A DNA stretch of 64,000 bases from positions 13,262,704-13,326,703 of the forward strand of contig OZ038452.1 in NCBI GenBank assembly GCA_964036195.1, given 5' to 3'. The notes under the pieces are model-generated. The model was not told the DNA's origin, made no database searches, and saw only the letters and a program-made list of their open reading frames with translations. The translations under genes were made by a program, and so were the position numbers. Shown one piece after another: positions 41,023 to 52,000 of the stretch. Numbering within the stretch: position 1 is the first letter of the stretch; every line of letters starts with the position of its first letter. Origin of the DNA: Sphaerolaimus hirsutus. Its lineage: Eukaryota > Nematoda > Chromadorea > Monhysterida > Sphaerolaimidae.

Positions 41023-43785
41023 ATGTCGTCCGAAAATCTCGCTGGCCAGCAGGCTGCGAACTCGGCACCGCGGGTGCCAATCACGTACAATGAACGAGAA
41101 TTCACCCAAAAAGCAAACGAGTGGACATTGGGCCGCAAAAGAGCGACATTAATCAGCGCAATTGAGTCGGTTAACAGCCAGCGCAAGTCAGGCTGGCCGA
41201 AAGGCACAGTGGCCAGCAAAGACAGTAATTCAACCCTGGGGCGCCGACTAATAAATTTAGCAGAGGCGTATTTTAAAAGCACACAATCCACCACGATCAC
41301 GATCCCAGACCCGGAATACACAGGCGAACACAGTAGTGGGGAAGATAGTGACAGCGGTAACATGACCGCGGCGCAGGCGCCTCTGCTCCAATTGGCCACG
41401 TCGCCAAGAAGTTCAGCGTCCCCAACCCCGTTTGCTGACATAAAAATTCAAGCATCGGACCTGGCCGCGATGGCCGCGCAATTTAACCAGCGATTCGACC
41501 AGCAAGAAAAGCAACAGCAGCACCAGCTGGTGGAGCAAAACAAACGGATTGAGCAGCTGATGCGGTTAATGGCCAACAATTCACTGGCGGGCACATCCCG
41601 AAGCCCAGCGCCGCAACCAAGCGACCCATGGAAATGGTCCACGGAAGACCGCCTGTCAACACTGGCACAAAACCCGTTGCTCCAACAAATGGTAGAGTAC
41701 ATGGAGCGGTTCGTGATAGCGCCAGAAGATGGCCTGCAACCACTAAGCACCATCCGCCTACCCAAAGACAAAATCGGCGTGGGACACGTCGCATCGACCG
41801 CGAGTAAACAGATTAAATTTGACGGGGACGAAAACAGCCAAACAGGGCCGTTCCGATTCTGGCTACACATGGTGATGCAACAGGCCATGGGAGTACCAGA
41901 ATGCCAACAGCAATTCTTCTGGAACACGGTATTTATACAGTGCCTGACAGGAGACGCCCAAAACAAGTACCGAGCTATCCGCATAAACAAAAGACACGAC
42001 ATACTATATGTCATAGACAACCTGGTCGAGGCGTACCATTCAGACCACACAGTCCGGTCAGTGGCCGACTGGTACAATATGAAACCGGAAACGGGAGAAT
42101 CGGCGTCCGCGTTCCACACACGCCTGTGCGCAAATTTCCACCATGTAAGCGAAACCATGGCAGACCACGACCGACAACAGATGATCGGAGATAAATTTTT
42201 TACCGAGGCACCAAAACTAGCCCCGGTAAGCTGCTGGTACCTGTGGCGTGAGCGGTGGCAAGACGGCGGTTGCACACTCGGCAGAGCTATCACCAAAATT
42301 GATGCAGCCCGCAAGGAAGCGGAACGGGCCAGGGCACAACGCCGGGAGGATCAAAAACCGCAGCGGGCCCGCCCACGCTACAATTGGCAGCCGGAGCAAA
42401 AATGGCGTAACCCCACAACAGACAGCGTGCAAAGCGCATTTGACCCTGCCACACACAAGGGCCCCTGGTGCACATTCCACATGCACCGCACCCCAATGCC
42501 CCACGACCCAGACAAATGCTATATTAACCCAGCATCCTCAGAGTTCCAGACAGACAGAGCGGACCGGATTAAACAAGCACTGGCAAGGCGCGGGAAGTCG
42601 GATGAAGATGCAAGGGAAAACATGCGACAAAAATGCAAAGAACTTGGCATCCCAATACAGGAAGCCCCGGCCACTCGTTACACAAATGAACAGTATGAGG
42701 AAGACAACGAATGGGACGCGTCGGATGAAGAAGAGCAAGAGGACTCAGGAAAGTTGGAGGACTGGTTCCCCACAGTGGCAAGCACACGAGAAGAGACATG
42801 CCTAAAAACTGCACAAGCACCCGACCCAATGGCCACAATCCAATTCAATGGCATAAACATCACTGGTCATATTGACACGGGATGTAACATTGGGTTGTTC
42901 ATTGAGGATTCCACACTGGAACGAGTGTGGGCGCAAGCACACATGGACCGAGAAATAGAACGGAACAAATTTAGACCCTACATGGGCAGCCACATTCGGA
43001 CGTTGGGAAATGTCATTCAGGGCGAGTGGCTCAGGATCTATGACATGACGGTCACACACAAGACCCCAGATGGAGCAACACACACGGACACACTACCAGC
43101 AGTGGTAAAACTAATGGAATTCTTGCCCCAAGCCGATCAACTCCTAATCGGGCGAGCAGCAATTTGGGGACCATTGCAAATAGTCCAAACAGCCCACAAG
43201 GAGTTAGAACGACTCTCACGAGAGTACAGTGGGGCGGAAAGCATTTTCAAAACAGACAGCGACGAAATGACACTCCGCACGGCGGGAGTACACACCTTGC
43301 ACGACGCAACGGTGTTCGCGGGACAGCAGCACCACCTACAAGTAACGGTAGACAAAAATCACAAACTACCCACAAGCACAAAGGCAGGTTTGCCAATCGC
43401 ATACGCATTGGACCCGTACACGAGAGACGCGGAAGGAAAACTGGGCGAGTTAGTACCAGGCATAGCATGCACAGCGGCTTTCCAAACAAACAGGGAGTGG
43501 CTAGAAATGACGGAATTTCCGATGTGTGTCACAAACACGACCGGGGCAGATTGCCACATCCCCGCCCACACAAAAGTGGCAGAAATATTCGCCACGGGCC
43601 ATGCTCTCACCCTTGAAGAGCCCATCGCCGAAATTGTTCAAGGAGTGAAAGAACTACCTCAACCACCCCCCCTACGAACACGATGCAAAAAGAGCGGGAA
43701 CTCACAGAAGAGGAACAAGCGCGAATCGACGAAATTTGGCCACGACTGCCAAAAGAAAGCCAAGACGCATTGCCACATAACCTGA
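41023..43785 (+). CDS. gag-pro: Gag-protease polyprotein (920 aa)
   Basis: ATG at 41023 is in good context (CAAGAAATGT). Residues 1-130 are polar. A Gln-rich coiled coil (QQEKQQQHQLVEQNKRIEQL) lies at about 160-185. A capsid-like region at about 265-400 includes FRFWLHMVMQQAM and SVADWYNMKPETG. Then come a basic stretch and a CHHC finger-like motif, CTFHMHRTPMPHDPDKC, at about 483-499, instead of the classic CCHC knuckle. An acidic patch precedes the aspartic protease with HIDTGCN (Asp 618) and QLLIGRAAIW. The last 35 codons overlap pol in the -1 frame (43683-43785), typical of frameshift expression. No internal stop was seen, so this part looks intact. Confidence 0.85.
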   Translation: MSSENLAGQQAANSAPRVPITYNEREFTQKANEWTLGRKRATLISAIESVNSQRKSGWPKGTVASKDSNSTLGRRLINLAEAYFKSTQSTTITIPDPEYTGEHSSGEDSDSGNMTAAQAPLLQLATSPRSSASPTPFADIKIQASDLAAMAAQFNQRFDQQEKQQQHQLVEQNKRIEQLMRLMANNSLAGTSRSPAPQPSDPWKWSTEDRLSTLAQNPLLQQMVEYMERFVIAPEDGLQPLSTIRLPKDKIGVGHVASTASKQIKFDGDENSQTGPFRFWLHMVMQQAMGVPECQQQFFWNTVFIQCLTGDAQNKYRAIRINKRHDILYVIDNLVEAYHSDHTVRSVADWYNMKPETGESASAFHTRLCANFHHVSETMADHDRQQMIGDKFFTEAPKLAPVSCWYLWRERWQDGGCTLGRAITKIDAARKEAERARAQRREDQKPQRARPRYNWQPEQKWRNPTTDSVQSAFDPATHKGPWCTFHMHRTPMPHDPDKCYINPASSEFQTDRADRIKQALARRGKSDEDARENMRQKCKELGIPIQEAPATRYTNEQYEEDNEWDASDEEEQEDSGKLEDWFPTVASTREETCLKTAQAPDPMATIQFNGINITGHIDTGCNIGLFIEDSTLERVWAQAHMDREIERNKFRPYMGSHIRTLGNVIQGEWLRIYDMTVTHKTPDGATHTDTLPAVVKLMEFLPQADQLLIGRAAIWGPLQIVQTAHKELERLSREYSGAESIFKTDSDEMTLRTAGVHTLHDATVFAGQQHHLQVTVDKNHKLPTSTKAGLPIAYALDPYTRDAEGKLGELVPGIACTAAFQTNREWLEMTEFPMCVTNTTGADCHIPAHTKVAEIFATGHALTLEEPIAEIVQGVKELPQPPPLRTRCKKSGNSQKRNKRESTKFGHDCQKKAKTHCHIT

Positions 43786-44258
43786 AAGCTCAGTTCAAAA
43801 ACATGCTAGCCCGCCAGGAGGGCCTATTCAGCATGAATGAATACGACATAGGAGAAACTCATGTTACAGAGCACAAAATTGAACTGATTCCGGGGGCGAA
43901 ACCCGTAAAATGTGCAGCGCGATTTGAAACACCCCCAAAACGCGCATTTGTGTGGCGAACTATCGAGGAAATGCTGAAGAAGAAGCTGATAGTGCCATCA
44001 TCCTCACCATGGGCGTTCCCACTGGTAATTGTCCCCAAAGGAAAGACAGACTACTGTCTGTGCCTGGATTTCAGGAAGCTAAATGACGTCACAGTACGCG
44101 ACGCCTACCTGCTCCCACGGATATCAGACATGTTTCAACAAATGAGCGGGAGAGCCATTTTTTCCACAATGGATGCCAGTTTTGGCTATTACAACGTCAC
44201 AATCTCGGATCCAGAAACACGAGACATGGTGTCGTTTGTATGCAGTCGCGGGCAATAC
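43683..44258 (+). CDS. pol: Pol 5' part: reverse transcriptase N-terminus, cut by BEL insertion
   Basis: This frame is -1 to Gag and opens at or before ATG 43683. It encodes the region before RT (NEYDIGETHVTEHKIEL) and RT motifs with SSSPWAFPLVIVPK, LCLDFRKLND, LLPRISDMFQQM and FSTMDASFGYYNV, up to CSRGQY, where the BEL LTR begins at 44259. AAAAAG at 43686 is a possible slip site but not a perfect heptamer. The rest of pol resumes at 57336. With BEL removed, the two halves are out of frame: about seven bases are missing between GQY and RMPLGL. Confidence 0.85.
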
Positions 44259-46072
44259 TGTGATGAAGCCACCGAAGTCAGCGTCTTCTACCACCGAATC
44301 CGGCTGCTTCAAGACCGTAGTGAGAAACGGCCTTTAGAGTGGTTGATTTCCCGTTGTAGCCGAACGTCCACTTGTCGACAGCCAAGTTGAGTTTATTTCG
44401 TAGTTGTGTGTTAAAAAGGGGGTTTCGAATTGTTTCAGGTACTTTATTTCGATCAGATACAGCGTGTTGCAAAAGCGCTAAGCCTAGCGAGCTTCCTAGT
44501 CGAAGTTTCTATCGCTAGCTTATTTTTGTTCAGAAGCTTGGGGTCCGCAGACTGAAGTAAAAACTCTCAAAGTAGCTAAGACACGGAAATCACGTATAGA
44601 AAAACAGCTACAGTAATTTCCTAATACAAATGCACAAATAAGACATAAATGCAGCAAATCAACACATTTAGCCGAAACAGTTGCCTTATACTGCGCGTGC
44701 GTACATTCAAATAATTATGGTAAAGAAATACCAGGTACAAATTGGGCTAATGGAAAAACTATTAATCTTGAGGCGCGAAGTCGGCAAACTCGGCCGATTT
44801 ACTAATTTGCTTCAATTTGTCAGAAAACATTGACGCACATTGGAACTAATATGATAGGGTTGGGAAATCTAAATAGCAGTGCAAATGTTCCTAATGACGT
44901 AAATAGAACAGGGTATATTCAACATAATAATAATAATCACTTCCTGGAAACGTATGTTGAATAAACAGTAAACTGGGACTTATTCGGGGTAAATGGGTGT
45001 TGTAATTGAGCAGAGTCTTTAATATATTTGATTGAGCGGGGTATTATAATTATTAAGTAAATATAAATAGTTGTGAGCGAGGTTATGACAATTATGCCTA
45101 TGCGAAGGGCTTTATACAGTAAATGCTAGTTACACACAGGGCACCATTTCTCTATTAGGACGCTAGCCTAGATAATTACGCAGCACGTAAATATTTACAA
45201 GTTTTGACTTTTGTAAATTGCAAGTAAACTATGCAAATGTATATATAATCATGATCAGAAAATTACGGCGAGTTGACTGAGCCTAATTTCATGTTAATAC
45301 ACCTAATAATAACTTATTTGACTTTTTAACCTAAATATTTCACATAAACATATCTATTAATCATAAAACACTTTCCTAATTAAATATTCTCCATGGATAA
45401 ATAATATAGTGCAGGAAATATAATTTGATATTTTGCGTGGTAAATAAATATAGTGCATGAAAAGTAAATTAGTGCAAATAAGTAAATGTGCGAATATGAG
45501 CCTAATTATCAATTCTCTGTATTTCTTTATCCATCCATTTTGCCACGGTCAGCACACTCCGGGCGGAAGAGTTGCTGCACCCCGTTGTTGCAGCAACGTC
45601 ACATGCTGGTGGTGGTGGGCGCCAAAGTGATGAGTGGCGTTTCCACAGTCGCCTCGGTGGTGAACGTGGTCGTGCGCGAAGTCGTGGGCGTGCGTGAAGT
45701 TGCAGGTCCGGTTGCTGGCGATGCCAACGCCGACCTAGCCTGATGATGAAGCAGGTAGTTGCCCGTGTCGCTTCCTGCGCGTTCGCGTGAGGTGAATTTG
45801 CGGATATCGGGCATGTGAACACTGTCTCTGTTCCTGGCTCTGACTTGTCCCTCATCAGCTGAACTTTCATCTGGCTGAACGTATGCTGATAGTGACTTTG
45901 CCATTCTGTCCTCTGTTTCTGCTCTCCTGGCAAATCTGACGGACTGTGTTGAGTTGGATCTGGCTCTCCTCTTGATTGCTGGTCTCAACTCTGTTTTGCG
46001 TACTTTTCTCTGTGGGTAATTGGTCTCTTTTTGAGTTGACTTCTTGATAGTGTATCTGACGGCTCTGAAGCA
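44259..46072 (-). repeat. 3' LTR of the BEL element
   Basis: Contains the last 157 codons and stop of the polyprotein (45599-46072). From 44259 to 45598 it is non-coding and AT-rich. Identical in length to 55522-57335. Confidence 0.93.
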
Positions 46073-49000
46073 TAGCCATATGCACTTGAATGGACACACT
46101 ATGCATTTCCATATGCATGTGTATACGCATGGTGGAATCACTGGTTTCCCTGTGGCAATTCTCCAATTGTACCACAGGTATCCTGCAGCAACAATTCCAG
46201 CTACCAGGATTGTGATTCCCAGCAGCATTGCGATTGTGTTGATGATCACTTGAAAGGGTCCTTTCAGCATTCCTCCCATAAAGTTGGTATACCCCTTTGA
46301 CACTCCAGATATATAGTGACCATATGCTTTGCCGATTCCTGCTGCTGTCTGTCCAATTCCAGCTCCAATGCCTTCTATTGAATTTCTGATCACTCTGGGA
46401 TCCAATGACATGTCTGCTGTATAATCGATCAACTGGTTCTGCACATGCTCCAAATTCTGTAGTCTCTGAATCTGGCCTCTGACATCCATGAAATTGGTCG
46501 CTCTGTTGACAATGTTGGTGAATAGGTGAGGCGCATCAAACGTGAAAGCCTGCCACTGTCCCTTCCATGTCATTTCAATTGGCGTCTCTGTGACATGCAC
46601 CATTCCATGTGCGGACTTCCATTGTCCATGCTCATTTCTGTACAGGTGCGGTGTAGTGTGGCTGCAGTCCTCTTCTGGTGATTTCTCCACCAAGTCTCTG
46701 CTGCCTGGGCTCTTGAACCACAAGGGCCCGTCTTTATCCAATCTCATTGGTGTGTATTTGTAGCATGTCTCTCCCACTTTTCCCGTCTGATAAACTATGT
46801 ACGGCTGTACTTCCTTGCATTCCCAAAACATAATTGCTTCTCCAGCCCATTCTGCATGAACATCCTGTCTTCCCAGCATGGCTCGAATCCCTAATGTTGG
46901 ATCGATGCGGAAAAGCTGAGTCAACATGTCCAGCTGGTTCTTGCGAAGTTGACATAGCTGATGCCATACAATCGCAAATTGTGCCTGAGTCATCTCTCTG
47001 ACCACATGTTGCAGGAACTGAAACTTGGAGTTTCTGTCGTCCAATCTGGCATACAATGTTCCACTGATTGTTGACTCTCTCGCCTCCACTATCTTTCCCG
47101 GCATTGCCCATTCCACAGGCACATCTTCTCTTCTGTCAAACTGGATGAATACACCTCCTTGATCGGTGTAGTATGTGTCTCCTGGAACACATTCTGAGCC
47201 AATTGGCCTCTTTGTCTTGTTGCTGTGGGAGTATGCTGCTTGCAATTTTGATACAATAATTGTCTGGCCAGATATCTCTGATTTGAATCTGCCAATTCTC
47301 TCATATGCACATTGATGCTTGAAGTTCTCTGTATCCCACACTGTAATTCCATAATTGTGGTCTCTGCAATGTCCCATCATGGCTCTGCACTGGCTGAAAT
47401 CTTGCAAGTCGCTGATTACAGTCTTTCCATCGAGTGAAGCCACAGTTCCTTCCTCCATGTAGAAGTTACTGACGACATTCTCTTTGTCATGGCAACACCA
47501 TGAATATTCCACATTCAAGGTTTGATTGGTTGTCCACACTCTGGGTTCCATTTCTACCAAAGGTGTTCCTCTGAACATCTTATGAATTCTTGCATAGTTA
47601 CAGGCTACCACGCCAACTTGCTGGTATTTCTCAAAATTGCCTGTAATGCCTTTCGCTCCCCAGAAACTGGTGTGTGTGATGATTTCTTTGATTCTGATGT
47701 AGCATCTGTATGCTTTCTCTTTCTGTGGAATCTGTCTCTGTGCGTAAAGTGTAACTTTCATTGCCTTGACAAAATTCCTTGGTGGGATATGGCACTGCAC
47801 TTCTTCAGGAACTGTAAGCGCATGTCCATGCCTTCCACTGGTGCAAATCTGATACTTCTGGCTTTGTGAATTGATCACCTGTTCCACAGGATGATCCTTG
47901 ATTGCATCTTTGAATCTCTCATAAGTCTGCATTTCTCTGACAGATTTTGGTGGCCATTCTGAAGGCAAAGGCGGCAATCCATGATGCGCTGCCAATGATG
48001 GTGGCCTTACTGTCGAGGTTTCCAGAACGTATGTTCTGGAAAATACTTCGCTGTAAGCTTTGCCAGCTTTTCTCAGCGTTGCTGACTCTGACATGCCTGT
48101 CAGCATCAACACCATGCACAACATTCCAATCACCAGACTGCTGGTGGTTGCTGTGGTTTTCCCTGTTGCACTTCTCAGGACTCTATCCGATGCTGAGTTC
48201 CTCTGAGCAGGGTTTTGTACAGAGTCTCTGTTCAAGCTCTGATTTCTGACATGTTTCTGGACAATTGCTGGGTCCAGTAAATCCACTTTGACTGTCACTG
48301 CTGTCTCTGGGATATCCATTGTCTTTGAATTGATTTCCAGCGGATACAATTGATTGAGTGGTCTGCTGACCACATTTCTGTTGGCAGTTCTGACTTTTGC
48401 TGAGCGAATCTGTCCATCTTTGCTGGGCTCTAACTGCTCGATGCGACCCATCCTCCATGCACCTCTGGGCATGTTCTCTTCATAAATCAGCACAACTTCA
48501 TTCACTTTGGGTTCTTGAGTCGCTGTCAATCTGCCATGTTTGTGCGTCACCTGAGTTCTTTCCCTCAAGCTCGGAATGTACTCTTGATGCCACAAGTCCC
48601 AGAACTTATTCAAAGTTTGCTGGGTTGTCTCCCAATATTTCTGCAGTTTCGCTGCGTTATCCATTCTGGGCACAAATTCTCCATCTTTGTCTGCGTCAAA
48701 CTGTGGTGCTCCAATTTGACCTTCCCCTGTCAGGAAGTCTTTTGGCGTCAGCACTCTGAGGCTCTTTACATCACCATAGATGTAAGAGATTGGCCTGCTG
48801 TTGATCACTGCTTCGACTTCTGGCAAAAGTGTCAACAATTCTTGCAGGGTTAACATTCTGTGCCCCACAGCTGCCTTGAAATGTTTCTTGGTGATGCCCA
48901 CCATTCTTTCATAGACTCCTCCCTGCCATGGTGCCATAGGAGTAGTCATGTTCCACTGGATTTGTTGCTGTGAGCAGTATGTCTGTACTGCTCCATTTTT

Positions 49001-52000
49001 GACCATTTCTGACCATTCCTTTCCAGTATTGATGGCCTTGTCAGTGCTTGTGCTGAGTACTTTCTCTGTCAATTTGAATTGCGTCGCATTGTCTGAAATC
49101 ACTGCCTCAGGCTTTCCGCGCCTGGCGATGAATCTCCTGACTGCATTCAGGAATTCTTGTGCTGTCATGTCCAGCACACTTTCCAGGTGAACTGCACGTG
49201 TCACCATGCATGTGAACAAACAAATCCACATTTTCCTGTGATCTTTGTCCACTTTGTACCAAACTGGTCCCAAATAATCCAAACCCGTGTACTGGAACGG
49301 TCTGGCTCTCTGAACTCTGGTTTCTGGCAAATCTGGCATTGGTGGAAGCTGGTACGGCTTCGCTCCCAATTTCTTACAGGTTGGGCAGGTTCTCGTCACA
49401 TTGTAGATCACCCGTCTGCCCTGTGTAATCCAGTACTTTTGTCTGATCGCTGCCAATGTATGTTGCACTCCTGCGTGCATCAACTTCTCATGCTGGTCTC
49501 TGACGATCAGCTGAGTCACTGTAGCCGTTGCTGGCAACAGTATGAGTGGCACTGTGACCTCCTGTGGGTCTGTATGCTCCATTCTGCCGTGGCACTTCAG
49601 GATTCCGTCCTGATGCATTTGCACATTGAGCCATTTGATCAACTGCTGGTCTGCAGCTGTTTTCTTGCCATCCTGGCTGCCTTTGCTGTAGCCTGTTGCC
49701 AGAATCTCTGCCACTCTTTTGTAATGATTCTGTTGTGTCACTTTGATCCAATATTTCAACGCAATCTCTCTTTCTTCAATACTGATAATTCCCTGTGGTT
49801 TTATTGTACCACAGATACTTTTCATGATTTCTGACAATCCATTCTGACTGTCATTTTTGCTGCGCTTTTTGTGCATCTGTCGCACAAATCTCATCACGTA
49901 TACTGTTGCATCCAGTAACTTTGTCAGTGATGAGAATCTCTGAATCTCAATTCCCAATGGGTTGCTTTGCTTGCTTTCATCAGCTTGCACATTGCTGGCA
50001 TCTGGGTCACTGACCACTTGCTGTGTGGCGCCCAGGCAAATTGGACTGGCTTTTGGGAACTTGAGCTCTTCTTTCTTGATTTCTGCCATTACTTCTGGCG
50101 TAACTGGCTCCACTTTTGGCTCTGGCCACTCTCCAGTCATTAGCCATTCTGGCCCCTTCCACCACAGGTTACTGCCTTCCAATTCTGACATATTCATGCC
50201 TCTTGTGGCCATGTCAGCTGGGTTCTCCAGTCCTGCGATGTGTCTGATGTGCATGTTCTCTGTCTCACTCTGAATTTTCCTGATTTCATCCAATCTGTTC
50301 TTGACAAAACATGCCAGTGGCTTCGCTGTTGTCAGCCACTTCAGACAACAGGTTGAATCTGACCATACAACTGTTTGACTGAATTTGACGTCCTTGAGCT
50401 CTTTGTGAATAAACTTTGACATTCTGCTGCCGATCAACATTGCTAACAATTCCAGCCGTGGAATTGTCACTTCTGGTTTCTTTGGAGCGAGTCTCAATCT
50501 GGAGTACAGCAGGCTTGACGTGCCGCTGTCATTTTCTGTTTTCTGGCATATGTATGCCGCTGCGCTGTATGCCATTGCTGAGGCATCGACGAAAATGTGC
50601 AGTTGTGCATCTGCACCACTCTGATAATTCAAATTTCTGTTGAACTTGATCTGTCCAACTTTGAGCAACTCTGTCTCTAATTGCTGCCAAATTGCTGTCT
50701 GTTCCTCAGACAGGGGATTATCCCACTCTTTGGCACTTGGTCCTGAATGCCATAACGTTTGCAAAAATCTCTTCGCTGGCAGTAGGACAGGACTGACGAG
50801 TCCCATTGGATCAAAACATCCCGCAGTCACCTTTGCAACTGTCCTTTTCGTGGGAAGTTTGATTTTCTGGTCAGTTTCTGATAATTGTGATTGCTGAACT
50901 GTCTTTGGCGTTTTCAGCCACATCTGGTCGCTCTCTGTGTCCCATTTCATTCCTAGGACTGTTGTGACAATTTCCTTGGCCACATCTGACTCTGCCAATT
51001 GCCAAGTAAAGCTCTTATTGTTGCTGTTCCATTCTCTCAGATTCATCTGTGCCTCTGTGAACAGCACTTTGGATTCCTGGTACAATTCAATTGCTTTCTG
51101 CTCTGTGTCCACACTGAGGATCAAATTATCCACATACAGATTTTCATCGATCAACTTTGCATTCTCTGTGCCAGCTTGATTCAGGTGGTATCTGACTGTT
51201 AGCGCCAGCAGCGCTGGGCTGCAGATTATTCCAAATGGCACTCTGGCAAATCTGTAAATCTGAATGTTGTCCTCCATAGATGGTTTCGTGGGATCCTTGT
51301 ACCACAGAAATCTTGTCACATCTCTGTCACTGTCCTGCAGACTAATCTGCAGAAACGCTTTCTCTATGTCTGCGACCAGGGCGATTCCATGCAACCGGAA
51401 TCGCATCAGCATCCCTACCAGCTGTGGTAGTATCACTGGACCGCGGTACATGCACTCATTCAAGCTTGGCATGCCTGGTGGTTTCGCTGAGGCATCATAT
51501 ACCTCTCTGACCTTTGTGGTAGTTTTCTCTGGCGTTATCACTGGTTGATGAGGCAAAATATGGAACTTTCTGCCATCCATAATATCCTCTTGGACCTTCT
51601 CAATCACTCCTTGCTCCTCCTGTGCTTTCATGATTGCCTGAATTTTCTCTAGTAATTCTGGGTCTCTCTTGAGCCTGTTGGTGAGGTACCTGAACCTCTT
51701 GAACGCCATTGCTTTGTTATCTGGGAGTTCATGCAAATTCGGTTTGTACATGAACTTTACAGAGTACCGTCCATCTGGGTTTCTCTGTACATTCTCATTG
51801 AATTGCTTGATGGCCTCATCGTCCTCGACGAGGTCTGGCTGGTCCATTATGCCAATGGTATCCAGTCTATCCATGTCTTTGACATTTGGTACAGGAGCAA
51901 TTGACAACGGTGCTTCCTCGTACCACTTTTCTCTCTGAATTTGATGCACAATTGTGTTGACCACCACCGGATATGCGCCATCCGTGGTCCATTGATTTCT

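Noticed and set aside
45502-45933. 143-aa minus-strand ORF, duplicated at 56765-57196
   Set aside because: It is an alternative frame over the BEL LTR and envelope tail; its duplication only reflects the LTR pair.
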